From assembly GCF_022539665.2 (NCBI RefSeq), contig NC_081331.1:3010501-3074500 (forward strand): a stretch of DNA of 64,000 bases. Direction: 5' to 3'. Below, piece after piece: positions 50,741-64,000 of this stretch; the first letter of the stretch is position 1; every line of letters starts with the position of its first letter. A program made the position numbers and the translations under genes. This DNA is from Daphnia carinata (lineage: Eukaryota > Arthropoda > Branchiopoda > Diplostraca > Daphniidae). The notes below the pieces were generated by a model. It did no database searches. It worked only from the letters and a program-made list of their open reading frames with translations, and was not told the DNA's origin.

Positions 50741-53700
50741 CTATACAGCAAACAAGATCTTTCGAGGGAAAGAAAGAAGAATAACTGTTGTTTTCGTGAC
50801 TTGTTCACTCACACGCACACGCACACACGCCACAACACACATACACACCAGTCGTTTTTTATTTCTTCGGCTCAAGTCAAGAAATTGGAAGGGTGGCTAT
50901 TGTTGCCCTCCCTTCATTTGAAGCACGCGGAATAATTTTCTGGGGATGCCGGATGTGTCTGTGATGAAAGCGGCTCTTTAATCCGACATCAACCCGTGAC
51001 GGCAACTGCTGGCGTTGCAAAGTTTCATCATCATCACCGGCCGCCGCCTGTTCTGGACAAATAGACAAAAGCAAATCAAACATGTAATGATGAACGTTAT
51101 AACAACAACAAGAGAAAAAAAAAGATGAAATGAAGCATCTAACAAGAAAACATGATCACACTAACAGAGACAGAACTTTTGATGGTTTCTTTTCTTTTGC
51201 AAAACGAGAGTTTGTGGCTCTGCCTTCGCACTCGGTGCAACGACGATATAATAAGGTTGCAAAGGAAAAAGGCGGAGCGTGCTCTAAACATCATCATGAC
51301 GCACACGCACATTTCACCGGGGCAAGTGTGTAAAGAGTCAAACCGTGTTGTCGTGTCGACTGAAGCGTGACACGAATAATAGATTAGCCATTGCTGCCTC
51401 TGTAGCGAGCTTTACGCGCACATCAGCCATGACACAGGGAAAAATACGTTCACGGTTTGACATGAGAAGAAAATTAAGATTGAAATCGTTGATGATGTTG
51501 GTAGGGGAAAAAAAACAGAAGTCGACTGGACACGTATTACGCATTAGGTATACTGTGTAATACATACGCATAAAAGGATATATTGTTATGATGATGTCTG
51601 GCCCGCCTTAACACTTGACATGGACGTCAAGAAAAAGGAAAAAGATGAAACAAACGAAAGAACGGAAAAAAAGAAAGGAAAGTCCAGCTCGACTGCCGGG
51701 GAATTCGAGTAGTGTGCTTAGTAACTGAAAGAACGTGCCCAGCTTTCTCGAGTAACGAACGAGAGCAAGACACCAAGTCCAGACAAAGAAGCTCCCCACT
51801 GGCAAGAGTAAATTCTAGAAGATAACCTACTAGAATTCCACTAAAAGGATGTACACATACGTGCACATTTATTTCCTAGTATCATTTCAAATGGACATAA
51901 TACACACACATACACACACAGAGATATTGTCTACTCTTCTCCTTTTTCACGGTGTGTGTACGTGTGTAAACTGCTTTCCTTTTTACACGAGTAAGCGACC
52001 TTCTGGTTTCCTGCCTCTTTGGAAACACAACTTCTAGCTGCTTTGTGCTATCGATCTGCGACCAAGTTTGGGAAAGCAAATGCGAAGTCCGAGACGCGTG
52101 GACGGCTTAAACATAAGACAACACTGGCTCTCCCCATGTGTGCTCAATTCTTGTTTTTGTTTGATACAACGTCAAAGAAGACGACATCAAAGAGAAACTT
52201 GGGGTGGAAATAGTGTTGCAGCTTGAGGTCATTGTTGTACTTCGAATCTCACAGTCTTTTTGTCCCTTCTCCATTGGCTTCTTCTGTGTTTCCTATTTTT
52301 TGAGCTTGCACTTTTTTTTTCTGTTAGCGGTGGAAGCGGCCACCATCAAGTCGGTGACCATGACGGATGATCTTCATGTCTTTTTTATCTTTTGTGCCAA
52401 AAAAAAGTAGCCCCCATTGGTGAATCACAATTTCAGGCATCGATCAACGAGCGTCAAACTACGGTTTTTGTTTGGTCGCAATCCTTCTTCTTTATCCCAG
52501 TTCTTGCGTCATCCTATTCGCTTCTCAAGCAAACTCTTTTTCAATTTTGATCGGACGGTTTGGGCAACGTAAGACGACCCTAACTTTTTGCAGTTGATCC
52601 AACTTTGTTTTTTCGTCGAATGCAATTTCCGATAAAGTGGGCAAACAAATTATATTCGTTGTGCTTTTCGTTCGTTTTGTAGAGCTAATAAAAATGTTGA
52701 GGAAACGGTCAGAAATAAAGAAGAGACAACATGAAGGTAAATTTTACGCAAATGCTAATTTCAGGGGAGACTGCACCAACCTAAGAAATTGTGAGTAAAG
52801 CTTTTTTACGATTCAAAAGTTTGGTCTTGGATTTTCAACTAGAAAAGATCCATGGAAACATGCTCCAAACTGTTGATGGCTTTTAGATGAAAAACAAGCA
52901 TCTTCAAAAAAGTTCAACATAGAAAAAAAAATTAAAGGAAGCTAACAACGTTAACTTACGACTTTAGTCATAAACCGTCCATCTCATAAACCACTACAAA
53001 AGTTCTGGCAGCAGGCCCAAACCCAAGACAATTACCTTTTTTTTTCTTTCTGACGTTGTCTAGCATCTGGCACCCCCTACAATTATTGTAAATAAACATG
53101 GCACCGAAAAAACTCGTTTGTCTCCTCACAAGCGATTTGTGACAATCTTCCATGTTTCAATCACTGTACTGGAAATATTAGAGTGAAAAACACAACTGAC
53201 TGAACTATGCACTACCTCTGTCATGAGGTTAACAGCAGACGAACATACTTTGGTATTAAATAGCCCTAGTTTCCTAAACACCCACTAGGAGAAAGTCAAG
53301 AATGCGTGAAATGATTTTTCAATATCACTTGGCAAATGTTGTTGAATATTGTTCTAGAAACATTTCTGACGTCGATGTGAATTTAGAGCCGTACAGAAAA
53401 GAAAATAAACAATCCCTTTGTTCCCTGTCACACCAATCTTTGGTAATCAACTTGATCGAAAAATTAATAACATCAGTCTGTAAAGAAAATACCAGCAGGT
53501 AGGTGGTAACGGAAAAAAACATGATTGGGAAGTTCTTGTAAATCAATATTGAAAAAAAAGTACATTTTGTAAATCAACAATAAATGGGGGACTTGATTTC
53601 ATGGTATTATCATAACAATGGCAATGTCTTTAAATGCAAGTACGTCACTAAGGGACTGGACACAAAGAGGCAAAGTACCGCCGAAGACGGTGGCGACATG

Positions 53701-56700
53701 TTCTATTGTACCCAGTCACACAAAAAGGAGAGAAAGAAAAAAAATGTATTAGGAAAGCGGAGCAAATCTGATATCCTAAGGGAAATAAGTTGAGTGTGTG
53801 CACACGGCGCATTGGCAATAGTTGGCCTAACCAATCGAGTAGCCTACATTAAAAAAAAAAAAAAAAAAACTAAATAATTGGGCCGCCTTTGGTCTTTATA
53901 CCATCGTCGTGCTCCCTGAACGGAAACTACACGCGTCTCAATAAAGGTGCCATAGAAATTCGCATTGCCATCGTTTCATACAATTGTGTATTGTATAGTA
54001 CTTTAACTGCCACACCATTTTAACCTTGTAATGTAATAGCTAAAGAAAAACGAGTTTTTTAATCCACCACTGAAAAGCCAGTGGACGAAAATCATTTCCC
54101 AACTGTATTTCTCAGTTGAATACTTTATCACTTATCGCAGCAAGATTGCGCTTGTGTAACCGATGAATCAGCAAGCAACGTTTGTTCTGATCAATGTACT
54201 TATTTATTTACTCAATTGGTACGCAGACGGGCTGCCACACACCCCCTGTCGAGTCCCGCAACGATTGCAAGTGTCGCCCAATTAACGTTTCCTCTAGCAA
54301 GGAGGAACGTCAGTAAAGCATACCAAGTGGAAGCGGATGGCCGGAAGAGGTAACGGACAGCAAGGAACTAAAGATTTTTAATATCAATGTTATACGTGGT
54401 ATATATATAGCTCAAGTCTAATCTCTCCCATGCTATTTGGTATGGCAACACAAGTTCGTGCATCACGTGTACTTGCAGAGCAAACCCATTAGCAATCAAA
54501 AAGGCATTCATAATAAATAATTGAATAGCGCGTTATGGGCTTGCATACGCAATCGGGCCCTATTAGCTTCGACATTGGAAAACGCTGGTCGCTGTTTAGA
54601 TGTGCAACAACTCATCTTGAACGACATTTTGCTGGAAATGTAATCCCGATGAGGACTGGGTGAACGAACAGATGGAGGGGAACAAAATTCAAATTGCGGT
54701 AAAAACGAGAATAAAATGTGGAAAGCAAAATAAAGACCGGTCTACTTAATGGCCAGTAATCCTCGCACAGGATCCGCAAGCAAATCAGCATTAACAAGAG
54801 AACAAGATAAAAACGTTTCAACATTGAAATTTGAGTGCCTTGCAATCGTTCCGCTCTTTCTAATTGTGTTGCCAAGTGTCACACGAAACGCTTCCCAGAC
54901 CTAATAGTTTCCCTATTACTGAACCATATACGACACCTAGCGTATCTTTCCTCATTGCAATCAATTGTCTATTTATTTCCAAGACGTCACGTATTGTCTG
55001 GTTTAAACGTCCGTTACTCGCTTTCTTAAAGTGAAAATAGAAGCGGAAATTACAAGATCGATACGCTCTCTGAATTTTCATTTGGTTCGCTCCCTTTTCC
55101 CGTCGTCCATCTTATACGTTTCGGAATAGCGAAAGTATAAAAAAAAAACAAGAAAGAAAGGCTATTTATACGATACAAGAGCACAAAGCAACGAGATGGC
55201 TAGATGCGAGATTTGCTCGTGTAACGAGCTCAATAGAATACAAGGCAAACGGGAGATAACATACAGAGACGAGAGTATAATAAAAAGGATGACTGGAGAA
55301 AAAAAAAAAGGTCCAGGACGAGACTAACGAACCGTTATTGCCGCCGGTCAGTCTGGCAGAAAAGTGAGTCTGGGACACTGAAAATGATTTCCACTATGTG
55401 TGTGTTTGCAACTTGCAGCGTAAACAAAAATAAACGCACAAAGAAGGAAAAAGATAACCGAATAAGAAAGTGGAGAATCCAACAAGATGGAATAAGCTGA
55501 CAATGATTGGAACTGAAAAAAAGAACACGAGGCGTAAAAATAAAAAAAAAGATATATAAAAAGGTGTGCGGTCAATACCTGAGATAGGACCATCATCGGC
55601 GGATCATATTTTTTTTCTCTATTAGAAAAGCCACTGTGCGTACTTTTCGACGATTGTCCAACGTTCCAAATAAACTTCCACTTTCTTCTGGTTTTACATG
55701 TGTTCATCGCCGTCACGTTGCGCGCTTCATAGAAGACCACTATCCCCTTCAAAAATCAGCTGTCACTTACACCGTCTCTCTCATTCCAATCGAAAGAGCA
55801 GCAAACTTGTTTGAACAAAAAATGTCTTCTTTGTGATTGGACGAATTGTGCCACGTTTGCCTCCGTTTGTTGTTTTTCGTTGATCAAACAAGTTGAGGTA
55901 AAAAAAAAAAAAAACATTACACAAAGTTGAGTAAAAATGAGCGGGTGAACACAAAGTTCACCGAGGCAACTGCTCTGGGATGAGCCACGTTCACTTCTGA
56001 CGTCCCTCTGTCGATGTCTGTGAACGGCGGGCTTCTCTACTTCACAACCAAACTCACGGACGCGCACGCCGCTCTCTTTCTGCTCCGGCTAGTCAAGGAG
56101 AGTGGGTGGGGTGTTGGCGGAAACTTGTACCGGAGCATGGCCTCCTCCTCGTCATCATCGGGTTTGTTCACCGCGTCCTCCGGAACCGACACCCATGTTC
56201 ATTCGACAACTCCACATGCGCAGTTTCAATTGACACTCAGCACGGAAGAAAAACACATTTCTCGAGTGGTTCTATACTTTTTTTATATACATAATTAACG
56301 TTATGCAAGATTTTCAAATGATCAATTAAAAAAGGAACGAACGTTGCGCAGAGCGTGTGAAATCACGGATGACGGGCACTGGCGTCTTTACCCTTTCACG
56401 TTCCGTTTTCTTTGTATTTGAACGGTTCACAGTTGACGGAATCTTCTGACCATCGAGCAATTCGGATGTGAATTCAGCTTCAATGCGCTCGTCGAAAAGG
56501 GCGATTGATCTCCAGCTTTTTGGTGAAGTCGTGCCTGATAGTGACGCCAAAAGGGCGAGCAAGTCGAAATAGAGACAGAATGGAGCTTAATGTGGAAGGC
56601 GAGAATGAAAGTGAGAATTGCGCGCGCGAGGGAGAGAGAGAGGGAAGATGCCATGATATACGGTTGCCAATCGATAGCGGATGCTGGAGACTTGGCCAGT

Positions 56701-59700
56701 CTGGGCTACTTGAAGGCCGCGGAAATAAAAATAAAACTAATAAAGAAATATATAATACACACACAAACACGAACACAATATATAAATATATATATATATA
56801 TATAAATATATAAGATTATTTGTTTATTTTTCCACAAGAAAATAAAGAATGAGAAAAAGAAGCGGACCGTGTGTAGGCAAAAAGCAGCCAGATGTATAGA
56901 ATGAAGGGTGGAGGGAGGAGGAAAAAAAAGGGAAGGTCCACAGATATACGGAGAAAGATACGCATAAGATAAATTCACACTCGACTGGCTGCCATCAGAT
57001 AGCAATAAAAAAAATCCTACTGGTTGTAAAATCTCTGCCCGTTTCGGACAGCACATAAATAGAAGCAAAACAACAACAACAAAAAAGGGATATAACAAAA
57101 ACTGTTTATACTGAACCTATACATTTAACTTTGCTTGCCACCAATATGGATATATAAGGATACCTATTTACCATAACAAATGTACTAACTTTCGCTGAGG
57201 TGTCAGTTATAAGCAAAGAAGGACTACGTTAATCAACAAAAGTCCTTTTCGTATGAAATGGAAGATAAATAAAATCCATTAAATGGCCGAAACATTAGTC
57301 GACCCAAGAAATGTTTTGAAACAACAACAACAAAAATAATCCCGTCTGGAATGAATTCTTGATTAACTTTGGAAATCGACGTGTATACTTGGTTGACGCA
57401 GAGAATTTGCGCGCACGTTAGAACGTTTCTACATCAAAGATGTCGGCTGCAGAAGCTCCTTGAGATGAAAACTCTTTTTTTTTTATTTTTCCCTTTTATT
57501 TTCACCTGGGTCGCCAGCTCCTAATTGGTTACCAAGGCGAGACGTGAACCGTGGCTGTACGATGGGAGGGCTCACTGACTTCTACAAGTCTTGGCAATGT
57601 TCTTCGTCCTATGTGCCCATATAGACGGGCTAATGACAAACTTAAGAGTCAGAGTAGCTAAAACTTGTAACTCTTTGTGCCATGTTCAAACAGCCGACAT
57701 TTTCTTCGAGTTGCTTTAGTAGTAATGACGTTATTAACGTCTGGATTCGTTCCTCCTGAAACATCGGTATACTTGGAAATCATTGATCCATTGGAAAATA
57801 TCTTGACAGTTGATTACGTGAGCGAATCAGTCTTTAAAACAACCTTAAGATGGTTATTTAATAAATATCGTTATCTCATATGATGTAACTGCTGTGTTGA
57901 ACAGTTTCTTTTTGAAAATTTATCAATGGCAATCCGTAAAGGTCGAGATGCTCTAGTAAAGGTCACAGAATGTTTACCGTGAGTCTCTTTTTTCCAAAGG
58001 CAAAATGGGCAAAATGGAAGAAGCGATGTAAGAAGGTCGAATAGAAAAATCGCTGGTATAGTTGATGCGATGTAGAAACATGAAATTGCGTTGCCCGTGA
58101 GAGGCTTTGGACCGAGATTCCAATGCGTGCAAAGAGATTACACAACCAAAAAGATCAGAAATAATCATAAAGAAATAAAAATATCATAAATACCCCCTAA
58201 AAAAACTATTAAAAAGTAAAGATAACCGAATAAAACAAATTCCGTTCACGTTTCATGATACTAAAACAAACAAACTATAAAGAATCAAGTCAACAGTTTG
58301 GTAAAACCATTCGCACGTCATCACCAGAGGCGATCACTTAAATTAATGATACAGCCCTCTAATGGTACTCCCCGTATCATTAATTAAACAGAAAAAAAAA
58401 TCCACTGTAATAGCTACTGGCCAAGATTTTGTTTTTTTCATCTGTCGGCGTGACGCAGCCACCATCAACAATCATTTGTTCAATGCTAGGGGATATAACG
58501 TAGCAAATAAATATACATCCATAAGCTAGAAGGAATGGAAACTCTGGGCAGCGGCGGAGCGTCACGGAACAAGTCGAACAAATTAGCCTTTCTATTGTCG
58601 TATACAAAGAGAAAGAGAAATTGAGATCGCAGCAACGCGTATCTTAAACACACATGTGAGGGCGGTGGGCAAGCAGAACATCAATCTGACCGATTAGACC
58701 GACACCACCCTGGCCGCCACTTTGCCGGCAATCAGGAGCGACGACTTATATAACCAAAGGGGAGGCTCAAGACTTGTATACCCATGTCTCAAGTCTTCAC
58801 TCGCCTCACCCTGGAACGCACCAAGGGTATTTCAGTATCCCACTTTTATTTTATTTTTTTCTTCCCTTCACCAAATGGTGTCCTGGCTATTAATGAAAAC
58901 CCATTTGTCTAACGCTATAAAAAAGAAGCGAAAGACAAGCGTGAAAAGAGAGATATAACCGCGCCCACTCTCTTTCTGTTATACACGCAGAATGAAAAGA
59001 AAATGGGAAGAGGAAACTAAAAAAGTGAGTAAACATGCGACTGATTGCAGTACGGCTCCTTCCAAAGTATTACTGAATTTACACAATGAGGAAAAAAAGA
59101 AGAGAAGAATGTCAGCAAAAAAGCAAAAGCTTACACCAAAAGAGATGGGTTCTATTTTGTACAGCATATTATGCGCTTGGTCAATCGATTTTTCACGTGG
59201 AAAATGCCATCCGTTCTCATCGAAACTGTCACGAAGGGAAGGCAGGTCGGCATGGATGAAAAGGAAACTAGTAATCATAAATTAAGTAGAGCTCCGACGG
59301 TGCGGAAAAAAAAAACACGCACGCCGAGAGCAAAGTAAACACGCACGCTATTTTTGTTTTCTCATTTATTTGTTGTTTGTACACAGTACACTTGTAGGTC
59401 GTTATCTGTTGTTTATCGAGATGGGTAATCCAGCAGACGACCTAACGGGATGTGCAATACTACTCGTCAGGCCACTCTGCGTAGATACACAACCCGGAGA
59501 GAGCGGCAAAAAAAGAAGAAAAATCTCATCTGTGAGGTTGTCATCGTAGCTGAAAAGATAGTGGGCGTTGGTTGTGTTGCTTGTAGTGACATTCAACACA
59601 TCCAATAGGTAAGTGAAGGAGTCATCTAGCCTGGAGTGACGGAATTTTTCATGTCTGCATCGCGTTTTCGACAACCCTTTTCAGTCTGCTCAAAGGGCAA

Positions 59701-62700
59701 GACATTTTTGTGTTTAAAAATATGCGAAACATTTCGGGTATTGCCTAAGAAAAAACTTTCGTTATATTTCGATGAACGTGAGACGGCGTAGTATTCGATT
59801 TTGCTGGGACACAGAAGAAAAGTTGATGCACACACTAATGAGATTGAAACTCGTTCCCTAATGGTTTTCTCTCTCTATTGCTTGCACGAATATATTTTGT
59901 TTGTTTTTTATTCTTTGGAATGTTTCCCAAGTGCAGACGAAATAAAATTCTCAAAAAAAAAAAAAAAAAAAAAAAAAACAGATCAATAAATAAGCAGCAC
60001 TATTGCGTGTCATTTGATTCCACCGAGGAAGACAGAAAGGCTAGAGAATGGGGAGGAGAAAGATCCCGTTTCAACTTAATTAGGCAGAAAGAGAGACACG
60101 AACTCGGCTGTACAGCATTGGGTGCAACGTTAAGTGGTGAATCGGTATCTACCGAGAAATCAAACTTTCATTTCGTTTTCTTTTTTCCAGCTGAAATTCT
60201 AGTGAGCCCTCAATTGGCTAGAGGCTATAAGAAGGCCCTATGGTAATCATACTAGGTCTTAGTTTTCTCGATCGTTATTTAACCCCCTAGTCAAGATTAT
60301 ACAGGAAGAAAACAAAAGGATTAGCTCATGGCTTCCTTCTCCTTTTTTTTTTCCTGATTATAGATTATTAAGTAGAGGAAGATAAGACCCTATGGGATAA
60401 CCTTTGGCATGCTGAACAAAGAGACATTGAACTTGTGATGCGTCCCGTCATTTGCCTATATCGTTGGCTGCCCGCAACAGGGAAAGGGGCACAAAAACCC
60501 ACAGTGGAGCAAGTAAATTCCAATTTCCTCTTGAAAATAAATAAACAGCGTCGATGCTTCACGACTAGAATCGATCGGCGCAAGGAAATCGAAAAAGAAG
60601 GCGGGAAATTTCAAATGATGAACACGCTAGTCAATGATGTAAGGCAGAATTAACTTTACCGACACATAAAAAAAAAAATGAATATCAAAAAGGATGATAA
60701 ATACATTTTTAAAAATGAGGGGGAATTTTTATTTTCTGTAATGCAAAACTACCGGCCACTATTCCGCAAGACAAGTTCTCCCTCGACGGTGATGATAGAG
60801 ATTTATATTCGGCTTTGCCAACAGCCTTCTACAGTTCAGCCATGCAGTTAGACTCTAAAGAAGAAGAAGAAGAAAAAAAAATGCAGTCCAACGCGTCCGT
60901 TTGATCGTGGAAGCCGAGTAACGGAGGGATTGAGTTATGCACCAACGCCGTTGCCAAATTGTCGCCGATCCAGCATTTTCAGTCATACTCTTGTTTTCTT
61001 CCATTCTCAATTTTCTTGCCTCTTTGTAGGAAGACACTCGAGTTGAGATTCCAACAAAAAGTTCGATGGAGGGGGTGTGGAGGATGAGCTGGAAGGATTT
61101 AAAAAAAAAAAAAAAAAGATGGATGGACCAGTCAAGACGATGAAAGCAACGCATCATTGCCTCTCCGCTCTTTTGATTTCATCCTTTTTTTTTTTTTACT
61201 GAAAATATTACCCTCTTTCATTTTTCACCGAATCTCGGATCTGAAACGAACTTTTTTTTTTTTTTTTTTTTGGGGGGGGGGGGGGGTCCCCCCCCAAAAA
61301 AATGAAGAAAAAAACATTTCTAAACAGAGACATACTGTTTAGTCACGATTGTCGATGTTGTGGACATCCGCACAGATTTCTGCCTTCATTTATATTCTCT
61401 CTTTTATTTCTTTCCCACATTTTGGTGGGGCTTTTTCTTTCTATGCGACCCGCCCTGAATTTGACGTCTCATTCGTCTCTATTGAACCGTTCGACTCTGT
61501 GTGTATACCCTCCAGTTGATAGGATTTCCCCCTTTTTTTTTCTTCTTCTCATCTTCTATGTATACATTCTTTTCTTACCCCAACAATTGGCGAAAAAACC
61601 AATCAAAAACTCGGCGGGTGGGAGAGCGTCTTTGCAGCTGTCGATGACACGTTTAATGCTTTTTACACGCAAATATTACATCGAGTACTATATAAGCTAT
61701 TACCTGTACGTACAATCTTTTTTAAAAAAATGCTTCACACTTGTCCAGGCAATTGTTCAAACAACAAAAGAAAAGATGATGAGAGTTCTCATCAAATTTA
61801 CAGATCACGTCGGCTGACCGAAATGTAACGTCTGTCAAGAATAAATTAGTGTTACGGAGCGAGCGACCAGACAACAAAAGACATCAAAAACATCAAGATA
61901 AAAAAAAAGGGGAATGTGTTAACTGTGCCTATAATGAAAAGCCTCTTGTCGTCATTGTTCCGCTATACATTTCTTTATAGTAATTCACACTTCTTATGTC
62001 TCTTTGATCGTTATACAAGAACCTTTTTTTACGTGGGCAATGACATCGGCAACAAAAGAATGTGACAGCGTTACACCCATCACCTTTGAGTAAGCATTTA
62101 AAAATATAAAAAGTAGACTATGTCGTTTTTTTTGTACAAAGTGCATCTGCGAAAAGGGAAAAATTTGTTTTCGATTGTCGTCAATTGTTGAACTATATTC
62201 ACGTCTCGTATGACCTCCTCCTTGTTTCTCAACGGTGAAATCCCCCAAAGAAAGAGTATAGGAGGAGCCCCCGTTGGTTTATAAAAAGGATATCGAAATG
62301 AAGAAAAAAAGGAGGAAACGGATGTGCTACTGCGACCTTTTGCTCGTCTCTGGCACGTCGTCGACGTCCCAACGGGCGCAAAAAGAAAGAATACTATACA
62401 TCTCCGTTTTCTATGGCTATATCAACCCTTCCCATTTTCAAGGGACATGAGAGTCTTGTACTATTATAAGTACAACGCCTACGTCGAATTAATGCCGTTG
62501 GTGAGGGAAAAAAAATAAAATAGAAATAATAAGAAATAGAACATCTTGACTCCCGCGCACGGCCGTACGTCCCCTGTCTTTCCGCTCTATTGGCAACTTG
62601 ATATAGATAGAGAGATGTACGTAGGTTATATCATAATTGCTTTCTCAGAGTTATCCCACACCGCGTGACGCAGTTAGGTAAATATAAAAAGAGCTCGTCT

Positions 62701-64000
62701 TTTGTCATCCAAAATAACTGCGCCTTAATCTCTCTTATAAAACACGTAGACGTGTTGGACAGCAGAAGATACGATTCGACGTACACGGCAATTGGCTTTG
62801 CCATCAAATCGGGAGTCATGGTTCACGTAATTACAAAGTAAGGGGGCGTCCTTTGATCGTACTTCATCTATCGCTCTTGCATTAGTATTTTACTATTATT
62901 GGGCTCCCTGCAACGTTGCTCATTTTCTCTGCCCGATGTTTGTCAACAGCCATTCGACTGGATATGTACAACCACCTTTAGCTATCGCAAACTGTCTCCA
63001 ACAGTGGTCTCGCTGTGCCCAAAGAGATGTGTTTACTTAGTTTAGTAAATAAAGATTGGACAGAAAACGGAAGGTTTTTAAAAAATGGTTTATAAAGTCG
63101 ATCAATGTAGAAGAGCTATAGAATAACTATAAGGAGCTAACAAATGGTGTTGGTGCTGTTACTTGACTGGACTGTAACGTAAGACGTCATGGTAAACAAA
63201 TAAAGGAGACGTTTTAAAATTTTCGAACGGTAGACGGTTGAATTCGCCGTATAGAGCCTTCTTGAAAAATGGCGGAGAAGAATCAACTTAAATGAAATGC
63301 GACTGTTTCAAATCGGAAAAAGAACAAGAGAAAATGGTGAAAGATCAATTTTACTTCGATTTCATTTGCGAAATGGCAGTAATGTCACCTCGGAGTGGCA
63401 CAATCCACTCCAATATATCTTGCTCGTCTAAAATCGAAAGGCTCTCACGGTATCCGTGAGGTTTCAAATAGAAAGCCAGATGTTAAAAATACAAGAGACA
63501 GGTATAAGAGAGGAAGAATAGGCATACACACACAAAAAAAGGTGGAAAGAGAAGCGAATGTTTTTTTTTTATTTCAAAGAGAAAGAAGCACTCTCGATTT
63601 GAATCGTGAGTGATGGAGCAGTCAATATCGATCGAACTCTTTGTGTACCTCAACCTTATATAAAAAAAAAGATATACGAACCATCTAAAAGGTGTGGCAT
63701 TATACATTGTCTCAACCTAGCATTTCACGTCATATCAAAGGACTTTGGAACACTCGGTATCGTCTAAGCATTTGGAAGGGCGTTAACTTATTGATAGAGC
63801 AGCACTCCAACAAAAGTAGGCATACCCACTATTGTATATCATGCAACCTGTTAATATGCGAACTCTACTGTCTATACGATTCTCGACTGGAACCTTCAAA
63901 CATTCAAACGATTCATCAATCTCACGTTCAGAAACGAGTTGAATCAAACGGAGGTACTATTATCATTCACAAGCAAATAAGAAACAGAGACGTACACGAA
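50741..64000. other. Upstream region of the side-like gene: 5'UTR introns or intergenic DNA
   Basis: There is no coding gene I can support in 13 kb. GC-richer patches at about 50900-51055 and 55930-56260 stand out from the AT-rich background and could be 5'UTR or promoter segments of the minus-strand gene. The rest holds A-rich tracts (A26 at 59953-59978), TA-rich repeats near 56780-56810 and the T/G/C/A tract at 61252-61302. Confidence 0.5.
61252..61302. repeat. T20-G15-T-C8-A7 homopolymer palindrome
   Basis: Reading along the plus strand: 20 T, 15 G, one T, 8 C, 7 A. The inner T7G8 pairs with C8A7, so the tract can fold into a hairpin; the G15 run could also form a quadruplex. It may be partly an assembly artefact, as homopolymers are error-prone. 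Confidence 0.85.

Noticed and set aside
61302-61817. Open reading frame of 171 codons on the plus strand
   Set aside because: Low-complexity Phe/Leu-rich translation from T-rich DNA, with no recognisable motif.

Overview
The window is arthropod nuclear DNA. It is AT-rich, has GT-AG introns of about 55-75 bp in the two compact genes and very long introns in the third, and carries a Sidestep-family gene, a family described from arthropods. The short introns and homopolymer-rich non-coding DNA fit a branchiopod crustacean such as Daphnia; that placement is inference.

Layout: (1) 90-1708 (+), a four-exon NUDT19-like Nudix hydrolase ending in a peroxisomal-type tripeptide. (2) 3964-8287 (+), a 16-exon membrane-bound site-1 protease (MBTPS1/S1P, the SREBP-activating subtilase of the Golgi). 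It is intact except for one in-frame TAA at 7038-7040, where the family has glutamine. (3) 10404-11081 (+), a weak candidate for a small secreted protein. (4) about 11395-14345, a complex foldback repeat with roughly 0.9 kb inverted arms centred near 13380 and further diverged units on the left. (5) 16778-50734 (-), a 13-coding-exon Sidestep-type cell-surface receptor: signal peptide, five Ig domains, one FN3, a transmembrane helix and a proline-rich cytoplasmic tail ending in a PDZ-ligand-like ESVV. Its introns reach 6.5 and 16 kb. (6) 50741-64000, probable 5' flank or 5'UTR introns of that gene, with no coding gene I can support.

The two compact genes are both lipid or coenzyme related (peroxisomal CoA turnover; SREBP processing), but nothing in the sequence shows that they are co-regulated. 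The long minus-strand gene accounts for most of the window. Its introns hold simple repeats, long poly-A/poly-C tracts, a perfect 24-bp hairpin at 28882-28936 and a T/G/C/A mirror-palindromic tract at 61252-61302. I found no rRNA, convincing tRNA, CRISPR array or recognisable autonomous transposon. The points most worth checking are the nonsense codon in S1P, the two alternative Sidestep C-termini, the foldback repeat and the perfect hairpin.
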